A stretch of 64,000 bases of DNA. Source: Acidobacteriota bacterium (GTDB lineage Bacteria; Acidobacteriota; Blastocatellia; RBC074). How positions within the stretch are numbered: the first letter of the stretch is position 1; each line of letters begins with the position of its first letter. A model generated the notes under the pieces. The model searched no databases. It saw only the letters and a list, made by a program, of their open reading frames with translations, and had not been told where the DNA came from. The stretch is from positions 62,001-126,000 of the forward strand of contig JACPYM010000005.1 in assembly GCA_016196035.1 (NCBI GenBank). Direction: 5' to 3'. Shown one piece after another: positions 20,162 to 28,560 of the stretch. The position numbers and the translations under genes are program-made.

Positions 20162-21571
20162 TTAGAATCCGCGCCCGAGGGTGAAGTAAATTTTATTGGC
20201 CTCGTTCGTGTGCGCGAAATCCAAACGAACGGCGAAATCTCTGTTGTAACGGTATTGCACGCCGATGCCGGTGCCGAAGCGCCAGTTACGTGAGTCAAAA
20301 CGGTCATTGCCGCTGAATTGCGCGGGCAGCCGGGGCCGCTTATCGCCCCAGACCTGACCGCCATCGCCGAAGCCGACGAGATCAAGACCACGCCGGTCTT
20401 TCTGTTTCCAGACGGTCTGGCGCAACTCGGTCGAAAAGAGCAGCAGGTTGTTGGCGCGAAAACGGAAGGTATGGAAGCCGCGCACATAGCTGCGCCCGCC
20501 CAGTGCAGACTCATCGTAGAAGGGAATCAGGTTGTTGCTGCCGGTGGGGTTCTTCAACTCGACATAATTGCGGACGGCGAGCGAAGTCCAGGGGCTGCCC
20601 AAGGGGAGATAGCCGCGCAGATCGGATTCAAATTCCGTCCAGCGATACCCGGTCGCGCGGTCGCCCGTGCCCCGGTTGCCGCCGAGGCGTTCGTACACGT
20701 AAAACCCTTTGGTCAGCCCCTTTTCGTTGTTGCGGAAATTGGCCTCGGCATAGACACCGTAAGAAAAAATGTCGAGGTTCGTGCGCAAGCCGGGCGCAAA
20801 GCGCAGCGGCTCCGGCGTGGCCGGGTTGCCGGTGAACAGTTGATCCACCGGTTTGTCCTTCTTATCCACGCCGCGATAGGTGGCAGTGTTGGCTTGGCGC
20901 ACGTAGCCGCCAAGCTGGAAATGTTTCGAGAAATCATAAAAGTAGGCGCCAGTGACGGAGCGTTGTTCAAGATCAAAGTTCGTCTCGAAGGCATCCGTCG
21001 TGCGCGGGCCGATGCCGAAGAAGTTGTCCTTGGTGCGGCGCAGGTAGGTGAAATAAACCTCGGCGTGCGAGTTTGCCGAACCGAGCTTGGGCACGTAAAA
21101 ACCAACCTCGCCCTTGCGGTAAAGCCTAGTCGAAGTCAGCGCGCGCGCCCGCAATTCAAGGCCCGGCAGGCTGTCGGCGGTGGTGAATTCAACGCCGAAG
21201 CCACCGAAGCCCGCGCCTTGCTCGAAGCCGCCGAACAAGCCGTTGACATGCTTGACGAGTTTGATGCCGAGCAGGTTTTCGCGGCGCGGGGCATTGCGGT
21301 CATAGGTTTTGACGCGGTCGGCGAGTTGGTTGGGCGTTTGCGAAGCCGGTTCGGAAATCGGCGTGGGCGTTGGCGCCGCTGAATTCAGCGGCGCCAACGT
21401 AGAGCGCTCTGGCGTGCTGCTCAAGGTCGAAGCGGTTGTGAGCTGCGTGCTCACCTGCTTCAACGGTTGAGAGACATTTGATTGGGCATAGGTGGCGATG
21501 GTAAAGGTGAAGGCGCAGAATGCACCGGTGATTGCGCAGGCCGTAGCCTGTATTTGTGGGGTTGTTTTCAT
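20162..21571 (-). CDS. Omp85/BamA-type outer-membrane beta-barrel without POTRA domains
   Basis: 469 aa, behind AAGGAG. A signal peptide and a Ser/Thr/Pro-rich stretch (to about 90) precede a C-terminal barrel of alternating strands ending in phenylalanine (FTLGRGF), as expected for outer-membrane insertion. The Omp85 family motif is present as LGGRSYVRGF, followed by FGDGGQVW and the late strand FGTGIGVQYRYNR. No POTRA domain is visible, so this is a surface-antigen/patatin-associated-like barrel rather than BamA itself. It probably forms a pore or assembly platform; cargo unknown. Confidence 0.75.
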   Translation of the reverse strand: MKTTPQIQATACAITGAFCAFTFTIATYAQSNVSQPLKQVSTQLTTASTLSSTPERSTLAPLNSAAPTPTPISEPASQTPNQLADRVKTYDRNAPRRENLLGIKLVKHVNGLFGGFEQGAGFGGFGVEFTTADSLPGLELRARALTSTRLYRKGEVGFYVPKLGSANSHAEVYFTYLRRTKDNFFGIGPRTTDAFETNFDLEQRSVTGAYFYDFSKHFQLGGYVRQANTATYRGVDKKDKPVDQLFTGNPATPEPLRFAPGLRTNLDIFSYGVYAEANFRNNEKGLTKGFYVYERLGGNRGTGDRATGYRWTEFESDLRGYLPLGSPWTSLAVRNYVELKNPTGSNNLIPFYDESALGGRSYVRGFHTFRFRANNLLLFSTELRQTVWKQKDRRGLDLVGFGDGGQVWGDKRPRLPAQFSGNDRFDSRNWRFGTGIGVQYRYNRDFAVRLDFAHTNEANKIYFTLGRGF

Positions 21572-21768
21572 AATCCATTCTCCTTAGTCGTTTGCCGCAG
21601 TTTTATCTTTTATCTTTGTGTTTGAGGTAGTCAGCGTGCGTTTTGCAATACGGAGAGCGCCCGCTGGCTGGATTCAGTACGTTGCTGCAATTACGCTGTC
21701 ATCAAGCCTGCGTAGTTTGCCAGATTCGTTTTATTTTGGGCAAATTGATCTGGCGTCGAGGAGTAACG

Positions 21769-22266
21769 ATGGAATTCACGATTGCACCGCTCACCGTGCG
21801 CGAGTGGCCGCAAGTGCGCGCGATATATCAAGCGGGCCTGGTGACGGGCCAGGCGACGTTTCAGACCAGCGCGCCCGCTTGGCCGGAATGGGACGCCGGT
21901 CATTTGCCGCAGTGCCGTCTGGTTGCTTGTGCGGGCGAAGCCGTGCTGGGTTGGGCGGCGTTGAGTCCCACCTCCAAACGGGCATGCTATGCGGGTGTGG
22001 CCGAAGTCAGCGTTTACATCGCCGAAGCCGCGCGTGGCTGTGGCCTCGGCACGGCCCTGATGACCGCGTTGATTGCTGAATCTGAACAGCAGGGCATTTG
22101 GACATTGTACTCATCCATCTTCCCGGAAAACGCGGCCAGTTTGCGCTTGCACCTCCGGCATGGGTTTCGCGAAATCGGCAGGCGCGAGCGCATTGCTCAG
22201 TTGCACGGCGTCTGGCGCGATACGGTTTTGCTGGAGCGCCGGAGCCGCGTCGTTGGTGTTGATTGA
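21769..22266 (+). CDS. GNAT N-acetyltransferase, phosphinothricin acetyltransferase-like
   Basis: 165 aa from ATG 21769, chosen for the GAGGAG seven bases upstream; a longer frame from 21643 lacks a ribosome site. It begins MEFTIAPLTVREWPQVRAIY. The acetyl-CoA binding motif A is present as VYIAEAARGCGLGTALMTAL, followed by IFPENAASLRLHLRHGFREI, a segment typical of Pat/YncA-type enzymes that acetylate small amines or amino-acid analogues. The physiological substrate is not evident. The gap downstream (22267-22535) shows no gene. Confidence 0.85.
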   Translation: MEFTIAPLTVREWPQVRAIYQAGLVTGQATFQTSAPAWPEWDAGHLPQCRLVACAGEAVLGWAALSPTSKRACYAGVAEVSVYIAEAARGCGLGTALMTALIAESEQQGIWTLYSSIFPENAASLRLHLRHGFREIGRRERIAQLHGVWRDTVLLERRSRVVGVD

Positions 22267-22535
22267 ACGGGCCTGAAGTTTGCACTTGTCGCTTCGGAGC
22301 GGCGTGTGCCCGTGACACGCGGCGGCCTTGCCAGCTTGCCAGCTTGACAGCCGCAGTGTTGCGGTTAAAGATCGTGCCCGCATTTCATCCCCACAAACAG
22401 CAGTAGCCACACCAGCGTTTCCCCCCGCAAAGCCTCTCTTACCAGCAACGTCGGGAGCGGCTCGCCTCGCGCTGCTTTTGAGAAGGCGTCTCACTGACCA
22501 ACCAGAATTTAGCCAGCTTTTAGGAGGATTTCGGC
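22267..22535. other. Intergenic region upstream of mscL, nothing recognised
   Basis: About 270 bases with no convincing coding sequence. It contains the ribosome site of mscL (TAGGAGG, near 22521) and presumably its promoter. Confidence 0.4.
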
Positions 22536-22922
22536 ATGTGGAACGAGTTCAAGGAGTTTATCAATAAAGGCAACGTCTTTGATTTAGCGGTCGGCGTCAT
22601 CATCGGCGGCGCCTTCGGCAAAATCGTCTCGTCCGTGGTGGACGATTTGCTGATGCCGCTGATCGGCAAGGCGCTGGGCGGCGTGGATTTCGCCAGCGCC
22701 AAAATCGTGCTGGGCACCAGGCTGGAAGGCGACAAGGTGGTCGAAATCGCGCTGCGTTATGGCAGTTTCATTCAACACGTGATTGATTTCGTCTTGCTGG
22801 CCTTGGTCGTTTTTCTGTTGGTGCGGGCCTACAACCGGATGCGCGCCGCCGCGCCGCCGCCGCCGCCTTCTTCGACCGAGGTGTTGTTGACGGAAATCCG
22901 CGATGCCTTGAAAGCGCGCTGA
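22536..22922 (+). CDS. mscL: Large-conductance mechanosensitive channel MscL
   Basis: 128 aa, the usual MscL length. The amphipathic N terminus and first membrane helix carry the hallmark FKEFINKGNVFDLAVGVIIG and AFGKIVSSVVDDLLMPLIG. The second helix is FIQHVIDFVLLALVVFLLVR, followed by a Pro-rich linker and the C-terminal helix TEVLLTEIRDAL. The homopentameric channel opens under membrane tension to release solutes during hypo-osmotic shock. A strong ribosome site precedes it and an intrinsic terminator follows, so it is probably a single-gene transcript. Confidence 0.97.
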   Translation: MWNEFKEFINKGNVFDLAVGVIIGGAFGKIVSSVVDDLLMPLIGKALGGVDFASAKIVLGTRLEGDKVVEIALRYGSFIQHVIDFVLLALVVFLLVRAYNRMRAAAPPPPPSSTEVLLTEIRDALKAR

Positions 22923-22943
22923 TCTCAACAATAGTGCGGCTTA

Positions 22944-22974
22944 CAAAAGGCAGGGTGAGAGGCCCTGCCTTTTG
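22944..22974 (+). terminator. Intrinsic terminator of mscL
   Basis: CAAAAGGCAGGG (22944-22955) pairs perfectly with CCCTGCCTTTTG (22963-22974) around the loop TGAGAGG and is followed by TTTG, a classical rho-independent terminator. Confidence 0.85.
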
Positions 22975-23008
22975 TTTGAGAGTTGCTGAAAAGGTCTGTG
23001 GTGTTCTC

Positions 23009-23773
23009 ATGCTCGAAGTCATTGCCTGTTCGGTGGCCGATGCTCTGGCCGCTGAAGCCGGGGGCGCAGACCGGCTTGAATTAGTGCGCGATCTGGAAGT
23101 CGGCGGGTTGACCCCGCCCTTCGCGTTGGTGCGAGAAGTGTTAGCGGCGGTGCGTATTCCGGTGCGGGTGATGTTGCGCGAGGAGGAAGATTTTTTTGTC
23201 CAGGACGCAAAAAAGATTGAAAGACTTTGCGCCCAGGCCCGTTCATGCGCTGAGTTGTCGGTTGTCCGGTCAAAGGCAGCCACAGCGCAAGTGGATGGGT
23301 TGGTGTTAGGGTTTTTGACAGGTCAACGAGATGCCCCGCGCATCAATCACACCTTGCTCGCGCAAGTCTTGGCGAGCGCGCCGGGGACCAAAGCGACGTT
23401 TCATCGCGCGTTTGAGGCCGTGCCGGATTCCTGGCAGGCGATTCGAGAACTCAAACGCCATCCGCAAATAGATCGCATACTGACGAGCGGTGATTCCAAA
23501 GACATTAACAAAGAATGGCCGCAACGATTGACAGGGCTGGCTGAGTTGGCTCGCGTGGCCGCGCCGGAGATCGCGATCCTGGTGGGCGGCGGCGTCGAGC
23601 GGAATACTATCGAGGCACTATGCCAAAAAAAGACGAAGGTCGAATTTCACGTGGGGCGGGCGGTACGCGAACCGTGCACGAACAGCGGAGCGGTGCGCGC
23701 CGCTCTGGTGCGGAAACTGGTCAAGTGCTTGCAGGACGGGGCGGCTGTGTGCGGGGGAGAGTTGGAGAGTTGA
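23009..23773 (+). CDS. cutC: CutC family protein
   Basis: 254 aa from ATG 23009. This start was chosen because MLEVIACSVADALAAEAGGA is the conserved CutC N terminus, and an upstream extension would run through the mscL terminator. Further family marks are DRLELVRDLEVGGLTPPFAL, IPVRVMLREEEDFF, DGLVLGFLTG, TFHRAFE and ILTSGD, together a TIM-barrel fold. CutC is linked by family name to copper homeostasis, though its biochemical role is unsettled. Its stop (TGA 23771-23773) precedes the sigma factor gene on the same strand. Confidence 0.9.
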   Translation: MLEVIACSVADALAAEAGGADRLELVRDLEVGGLTPPFALVREVLAAVRIPVRVMLREEEDFFVQDAKKIERLCAQARSCAELSVVRSKAATAQVDGLVLGFLTGQRDAPRINHTLLAQVLASAPGTKATFHRAFEAVPDSWQAIRELKRHPQIDRILTSGDSKDINKEWPQRLTGLAELARVAAPEIAILVGGGVERNTIEALCQKKTKVEFHVGRAVREPCTNSGAVRAALVRKLVKCLQDGAAVCGGELES

Positions 23774-24048
23774 AGAATTTCTCCCTTGCTCCCCGCCCCT
23801 TTGTCGCCCCGTCTTTGCCTGGCGTGCTAGAATGCGCGCGGCTTTTCACCCTTGCAAAGCCCTTAAGTGTTTGGAGTTCGGGCCTGAGCGCCGCCGTGAC
23901 CAGCGCCCTGGGCGGTGATGGTCTGGTGTGGGCGAATGAAACCGGATTTGGCGCGGGCGATTTTGCCGTCACGAGCGAGACCGCCGCAGAGGCCGAACCC
24001 CGATTCGCTCCGGTGCGCGACCGGCTGGCAGAGGCGAAGTTGGCGGAG

Positions 24049-24996
24049 ATGAAGACGGACGATTTCACAGCGCGTTACGCACGCACCATTCAGTCTCTCT
24101 GGGAGGGCGTGGTGGAGCGTTACGGCGTCACGCAAGCCGAGTTCGCTCAGCGCTTGCAAGCTGTGCTGACGCGCGCCAACAAAAACGCCGACACTGCCGC
24201 AGAACTCGAACACGCCGCCGACGCTTTGACCAGCCTGCGCGCTGACGAATTATGCCTCGCCGTTGCCTGCGAAAAGGGCGATGAAAAAGCTTGGCGCACC
24301 TTTGAGACCGAATACAAACACGGCATGCACGCGGCGGCGCGGGCCTTGACCAAAGACGATGCCGAGGGCGAAGACCTGGTGCAATTCGTCTTCGGCGAGC
24401 TTTACGGCATCCGGCAGGAGGGCGACCGCCGTTTGAGCAAGCTCGCGCATTATTCGGGGCGCGGTTCATTGGGCGGCTGGTTGCGCGCGGTGATCTATCA
24501 GGCCTTCATTGATCGCAAGCGCCAGACGGCGCGCTTTGAGCAGGTCGAAGAGGTCAGCGAATTCGACCGCCTGGCCAATCACTACGCCGATTTGGCGAAC
24601 GGCGCGAACGGCTATCACGCGCCGCTGCACGCGCCCATAGTGCATCCCGATGACATCGAAGACACGCGCTTGCGCCGCGCCACCGAAGAGGCGATGTCGC
24701 AGGCCTTTGCCGCGCTCGATCCCAAAGACCGGCTGATGCTCAACTATTACTATTTCGATGACCTGACGTTGCGCGAAATCGGTTTGCTGATGAGCGTGCA
24801 CGAAGCGACCATCAGCCGCTGGCTCGCCAAAGCCCAAAAACAGGTCAAAAAGAAAACCGAAGAAATTTTGCAGCGCAACTATGGCTTACGCCGCGCCGAG
24901 ATCGCCGAGTGTCTGGCCCTGGCGGCGCGTTCAGAAGTGGATGTCAGAAAGCTGATCAGCGAGGCGAGCGCTGCCGTCGTCGAGCGCGCGCCCTGA
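24049..24996 (+). CDS. Sigma-70-family RNA polymerase sigma factor with N-terminal extension
   Basis: 315 aa from ATG 24049. The start is uncertain: the frame is open back into cutC, and in-frame GTGs at 23896 and 23926 are alternatives. An N-terminal helical domain (DDFTARYARTIQSLWEGVVE) of about 90 aa precedes region 2 (GDEKAWRTFETEYKHGMHAA, YSGRGSLGGWLRAVIYQAF, DRKR) and region 4 (LDPKDRLMLNYYYFDDLTLR, EIGLLMSVHEATISRWLAKA). The extended N terminus sets it apart from ordinary ECF factors. The gene at 25156 encodes a zinc-finger membrane protein, probably its anti-sigma factor. Confidence 0.8.
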   Translation: MKTDDFTARYARTIQSLWEGVVERYGVTQAEFAQRLQAVLTRANKNADTAAELEHAADALTSLRADELCLAVACEKGDEKAWRTFETEYKHGMHAAARALTKDDAEGEDLVQFVFGELYGIRQEGDRRLSKLAHYSGRGSLGGWLRAVIYQAFIDRKRQTARFEQVEEVSEFDRLANHYADLANGANGYHAPLHAPIVHPDDIEDTRLRRATEEAMSQAFAALDPKDRLMLNYYYFDDLTLREIGLLMSVHEATISRWLAKAQKQVKKKTEEILQRNYGLRRAEIAECLALAARSEVDVRKLISEASAAVVERAP

Positions 24997-25155
24997 TGAT
25001 TGCGGCTGAAATTTGATCCGAGTTTGACCGACACGCTTTTCGTCAATACGCAAGCTTAGGCTCTCAAGACGTTCAAGTGGCGACAGGGAAACGGGAGCAG
25101 AGCCAGTCTTAACGGTTTGCACCTTTGGAAACCCCCTTTACAAAGTGAAACAGCA

Positions 25156-26571
25156 GTGGCACACAAACAATACAATCCGGCTGATGATTTTGACCTGATG
25201 CTGCGGCGGCATCTGCGGCAGGGCGGCGCGCCGGTTGCGCCCTGTGCGGGCTTCGATGCCGACACGGCCAGCGCCTATGTCGAGCGCGCCCTCGCAGCGC
25301 CCGGCCAGCTTCGATTTGAAAAACATTTGGCAAATTGCGCCGCTTGCCGGCGTCACATCGTGGCCTTGGCGCGCTTGAGCGATCAACTTAGCCCCTTGCC
25401 CGCGGCGTCACCAGCCGCGCCCGTACAGGTTGCCGAACCGTTGTGGACGCGCGGGCGGCGGGCCGTGGCGCAATGGCTCGATTTCAGCGCCTGGAATTCA
25501 GGTTGGACGGCGGCGGCGGGCGTGGCCTGCGCCGTGTTATTTGCCGTGCTGGGCGCGGGCGTTTGGTGGCGCGCACAGGCGCCGCAAGCCGGGCAGGCTG
25601 CCAAGGTCGCAGCGCGGCTTGCCGAAACGCCTGCGGCAATGTCCGATACCGCTGAAAGCACGCCGCCACTTTCCGCCAATTCGTTAAATGACGCGGCGAA
25701 GAATGCCGCAGCGAACGTGGCCCCGACGACCCCGACAACATTGAACCAGCCCGCTACCAACGAGCCGGTGGTGACCACACAGCCGGGCACGCCACTGATT
25801 AGTTTGCTCAAGGCTGAGTCAGCCGCCCCCGCGCGGCCTGCCATTCCGCCGCCAGCCACCACGCCGAATTTCCCGGTCACGGGCAATCCGGCGGCGCTGA
25901 CCGCCCACACGTCGGAATTGCGCGCGCTGGCAATGGAAGCCAGCGCGCCAACCGTGGCCGCGCCGCCCGTGCCAGCCCCGGCGTTCAATCCGCCCGCGAC
26001 GGCAATTTCATTCAATCATCAAAATGGCAATCAACCGGCTGGCGGGGTTAGCCCTCTGCATCTGGGTGGTGTCATCCTGCCGGGGGAGATGGGCTTGCAG
26101 CCAAGCCAGCCTGAGACAAAAGAGATGGCGAAGGAACTGCTTTTGCCAAAACCGCGCCGCCCTCGCTCAGGAGAAGCGCTTGCGACCAAGGCGGATGCCG
26201 GCAAGACCGCCAGCAACAACGAATTATTGAAAGCGCTCAAGGGCCGTTCGCTCGGGTTTATGCCGCTGAAAGGTTCCGATAAGGAAGCCAAAGGCATTGA
26301 CGCCCGCACTAAAGAGGCCGACCTCAAAGAAGCCCAGGAGCAACCAAAACTCTTGATGAAGCGGCTCAACGGGCACGTCTTTTATTTCGACCACGGTTTC
26401 TGGATTGATGAGGATTACAAGTCTGAAACTTCAATGACCATCAAGCGCCTGCAACGTGGCAGCCAGGAATACCAGCAAATCCTGATTCAAAACCCTTCGC
26501 TCGAACAGTTCTTCCAACTCGGCCAGGTCATCGTCGTGTGGAAGGGGGTTGTTTACGAAGTTCGGAAGTAG
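25156..26571 (+). CDS. Membrane zinc-finger putative anti-sigma factor with periplasmic domain
   Basis: About 471 aa; the start is uncertain (GTG 25156 chosen; TTG 25117 possible). A cytoplasmic zf-HC2-like motif appears early (FEKHLANCAACRRHI), followed by a membrane helix at about 115-135 (AAGVACAVLFAVLGAGVWW), a long Ala/Pro/Thr-rich linker, and a conserved-looking C-terminal domain (FYFDHGFWIDEDYKSETSM, ending GVVYEVRK). HLxxCxxCR proteins typically bind and inhibit a sigma factor; position suggests the one at 24049. The C-terminal domain is unrecognised and may be the sensor. The stop TAG is part of a heptanucleotide unit. Confidence 0.75.
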   Translation: MAHKQYNPADDFDLMLRRHLRQGGAPVAPCAGFDADTASAYVERALAAPGQLRFEKHLANCAACRRHIVALARLSDQLSPLPAASPAAPVQVAEPLWTRGRRAVAQWLDFSAWNSGWTAAAGVACAVLFAVLGAGVWWRAQAPQAGQAAKVAARLAETPAAMSDTAESTPPLSANSLNDAAKNAAANVAPTTPTTLNQPATNEPVVTTQPGTPLISLLKAESAAPARPAIPPPATTPNFPVTGNPAALTAHTSELRALAMEASAPTVAAPPVPAPAFNPPATAISFNHQNGNQPAGGVSPLHLGGVILPGEMGLQPSQPETKEMAKELLLPKPRRPRSGEALATKADAGKTASNNELLKALKGRSLGFMPLKGSDKEAKGIDARTKEADLKEAQEQPKLLMKRLNGHVFYFDHGFWIDEDYKSETSMTIKRLQRGSQEYQQILIQNPSLEQFFQLGQVIVVWKGVVYEVRK

Positions 26572-26690
26572 TCAGTAGTCAGTAGGCGAGAGCTGTAAGC
26601 CTGACTTGTTCCCTTCTGGCTGTTTCGCCTACTGACTACTGACTACTGACTACTGACTACTGACTACTGACTACTGACTACTGACTACTG
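26567..26690. repeat. Inverted heptanucleotide arrays AGTAGTC x3 ... CTACTGA x8
   Basis: Three AGTAGTC/AGTAGGC units (26567-26587) start inside the stop codon of the anti-sigma gene. After a 41-base spacer come eight perfect CTACTGA units plus six bases (26629-26690). The two arrays are reverse complements in register, so the transcript could fold into a long hairpin. Confidence 0.95.
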
Positions 26691-26691
26691 C

Positions 26692-26720
26692 TTCCTATTC
26701 CAAACCTTCCCGCCTATAAT
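26692..26720 (+). promoter_or_regulatory. Candidate promoter of the M28 peptidase gene
   Basis: A perfect TATAAT lies at 26715-26720 with TTCCTA 17 bases upstream (26692-26697). It sits between the end of the heptanucleotide array and the peptidase start at 26783. The -10 box is strong, the -35 box poor. Confidence 0.4.
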
Positions 26721-26782
26721 CCCCGGCGTAATCCCGCTATCTGGCAAAAATACCGTCCGTTCCAAATGAGAGAGGAAGATCA

Positions 26783-27940
26783 ATGAGACAAGCGCTCCGC
26801 TTGAGTTTCGGTTTTGTCTTGCTGGCCAGTCTGGCTTTGCCCGTGGCGCAAGCACAGCAGGTGCAAAGCGCCGCCAAACTCAATCCCCAGATCGAAAAGA
26901 TCGTCGCTGAAATTTCGGCGGCTAACATCGAAGCCAACCTGCGCAAACTGGTGAGCTTCGGTACGCGCCATACCTTGTCAGATCAGGAAAGTGAAACGCG
27001 CGGCATCGGCGCGGCGCGGCGCTGGATCAAGGCCGAGATGGATAAATACAGCCGCGAATCCGGGGGCCGTTTGCAAGTGACCGAAGACGAATTCATGCAA
27101 CCCGCCGGGGGCCGCGTCACCAAAGAAACCAAACTCGTCAACGTCGTCGCCACGTTGCCGGGTGTCCAAGCCGAAGCCAAAGACCGCCTGGTCGTAGTCA
27201 GCGGCCATTACGACTCCTGCGTTTGTAAGCAAAGCATGACCGATGCCGAAAGCGATGCGCCGGGCGCGAGCGATTACGCTTCGGGCACGGCGGCGGTAAT
27301 GGAAATGGCGCGCGTGATGTCCAAATACGAATTCGACGCGACCATCGTGTTTATGACCGTGCCGGGCGAAGAGCAGGGCTTGTTGGGCGCGCATCATTGG
27401 GCCGAAGAGGCGAAGAAGAAAAACCTGAACATCACGGCCATGTTCACCAACGACATTATCGGGAACACTCTGGGCGACAACGGCGTGCGAGATAACCGGC
27501 GCGTGCGTGTTTTTGCCGAAGGCGTGCCCACGACCGAAACGGAAGCCGAAGCGCGCGCGCGCCAATCGAATGGAGGCGAAAACGACGGCCCTTCGCGGCA
27601 GTTGGGCCGTTACATCAAAGAGATTGGCGAACGCTACGTGAGCAATTTTGAAGTGACGTTGATTTTCCGTCGAGACCGTTATGGACGTGGCGGCGATCAC
27701 AGCGCCTTTTTACAACGCGGCTTTCCGGCGGTGCGTTTTACCGAACCGAATGAAGCCGACACCCGTCAGCATCAGAAAGTGCGCGAGGAAAATGGCATCA
27801 AATACGGTGACGTGTTCGAACTGGTTGACCCGGCTTACATTGCGCAAGTCACGCGCGTGAACGCGGCAGCCCTGGCGAGTATGGCGCTGGCGCCAGCCGC
27901 GCCCAGTTCTGGCAACGCAGCGTCGAAACCGGCGCGGTGA
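26783..27940 (+). CDS. Secreted M28-family zinc aminopeptidase, C terminus shifted
   Basis: 385 aa. Signal peptide (FVLLASLALPVAQAQ) and an M28 core with all expected di-zinc ligands visible: His142 (SGHYDS), Asp164 (GASDYASG), catalytic Glu196/ligand Glu197 (PGEEQGL), Asp224 (TNDIIGN) and His306 (GGDHSAF). It probably removes N-terminal residues from peptides outside the cytoplasm. The frame ends in a low-complexity tail (SSGNAASKPAR). In a frame shifted by one base, the DNA immediately downstream encodes a plausible beta-domain end (see next entry), so the natural C terminus seems lost. Ribosome site GAGGAAG. The catalytic domain looks complete. Confidence 0.88.
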   Translation: MRQALRLSFGFVLLASLALPVAQAQQVQSAAKLNPQIEKIVAEISAANIEANLRKLVSFGTRHTLSDQESETRGIGAARRWIKAEMDKYSRESGGRLQVTEDEFMQPAGGRVTKETKLVNVVATLPGVQAEAKDRLVVVSGHYDSCVCKQSMTDAESDAPGASDYASGTAAVMEMARVMSKYEFDATIVFMTVPGEEQGLLGAHHWAEEAKKKNLNITAMFTNDIIGNTLGDNGVRDNRRVRVFAEGVPTTETEAEARARQSNGGENDGPSRQLGRYIKEIGERYVSNFEVTLIFRRDRYGRGGDHSAFLQRGFPAVRFTEPNEADTRQHQKVREENGIKYGDVFELVDPAYIAQVTRVNAAALASMALAPAAPSSGNAASKPAR

Positions 27941-28101
27941 ACGATTTCGTCGTAAAGGGGTATTCCAAAGACGATTACTTTTTTGCGGTGCAAGCCGTGG
28001 ACAAAGACGGCAACGCCAGTGTGCCAGTGTTCCCGCGCGCGCCGCAAAACAATCGGGGGAGTGCATCAGCAGCGAATCCGGCCACGAACCCGATTCGCTG
28101 A
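27937..28101 (+). pseudogene. Remnant of the M28 peptidase C-terminal domain, out of frame
   Basis: From 27937, in the frame one base behind the peptidase's, the DNA reads VNDFVVKGYSKDDYFFAVQA, then VDKDGNASVPVFPR, ending at TGA 28099-28101. The pattern (YFFAVQAVDKDGNAS) is that of a fibronectin-III-like last strand, which M28 peptidases of this group often carry at the C terminus. Most of that domain is missing between Ala-rich ALAPAAPSS and this point, so a deletion with frameshift is inferred. A sequencing error alone would not explain the missing domain. Confidence 0.55.
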
Positions 28102-28252
28102 GGTCTTGATAATTTAAGTATAGCAATCATCCGTAGTCTTTCCGCAGTGCGAGAGTGTAGTAGTTGCTCCGAAGCGGGCTGGCTGGATAAGCATCCACCC
28201 CTTGCTGGCCGCTTCATTGACTAACACCAGTGATCTGAAGGGAGAAAACAAG

Positions 28253-28498
28253 ATGAATTCATGGCTTTGGTTTTTGATTATCGGCGCCGCCGCGGGTTGG
28301 TTGGCTGGCACATTGATGCGTGGCGGCGGATTCGGTTTACTTGGCGACATCCTCGTGGGAATCGTGGGTGCGGTAATTGGCGGTTGGTGTTTTGGCTTTC
28401 TCGGCATTCATGCTGGCGGCCTGCTTGGTTCGCTGGTCACCGCGACGGTGGGCGCGATCATTTTGATCTGGATTATCCGCATGCTCAAAAAAGCTTGA
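28253..28498 (+). CDS. GlsB/YeaQ/YmgE-family small membrane protein
   Basis: 81 aa from ATG 28253, behind AAGGGAG. It is almost entirely membrane helices with glycine motifs: WLWFLIIGAAAGWLAGTLMR, GGGFGLLGDILVGIVGAVIG and LLGSLVTATVGAIILIWIIR. This is the transglycosylase-associated/YeaQ family of three-helix inner-membrane proteins linked to stress responses. The molecular role is unknown. A terminator follows. Confidence 0.9.
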   Translation: MNSWLWFLIIGAAAGWLAGTLMRGGGFGLLGDILVGIVGAVIGGWCFGFLGIHAGGLLGSLVTATVGAIILIWIIRMLKKA

Positions 28499-28513
28499 GG
28501 CATTCGGTTGACT

Positions 28514-28552
28514 GGCGGGCAGGGCGGAGCACGCCGCCTTGCCCGCCGTTTT
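28514..28552 (+). terminator. Intrinsic terminator after the GlsB-like gene
   Basis: GGCGGGCAGGGCGG (28514-28527) pairs with CCGCCTTGCCCGCC (28534-28547), with one G-T pair and loop AGCACG, and is followed by GTTTT. It lies just ahead of the start of the next gene at 28561. Confidence 0.8.
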
Positions 28553-28560
28553 GAGGTTTT

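Noticed and set aside
20318-21382. A 354-aa plus-strand open frame opposite the barrel gene.
   Set aside because: It is a high-GC shadow: the composition is dominated by Arg/Ala/Gly, and the minus strand has a signal peptide, an RGF motif and an aromatic end.
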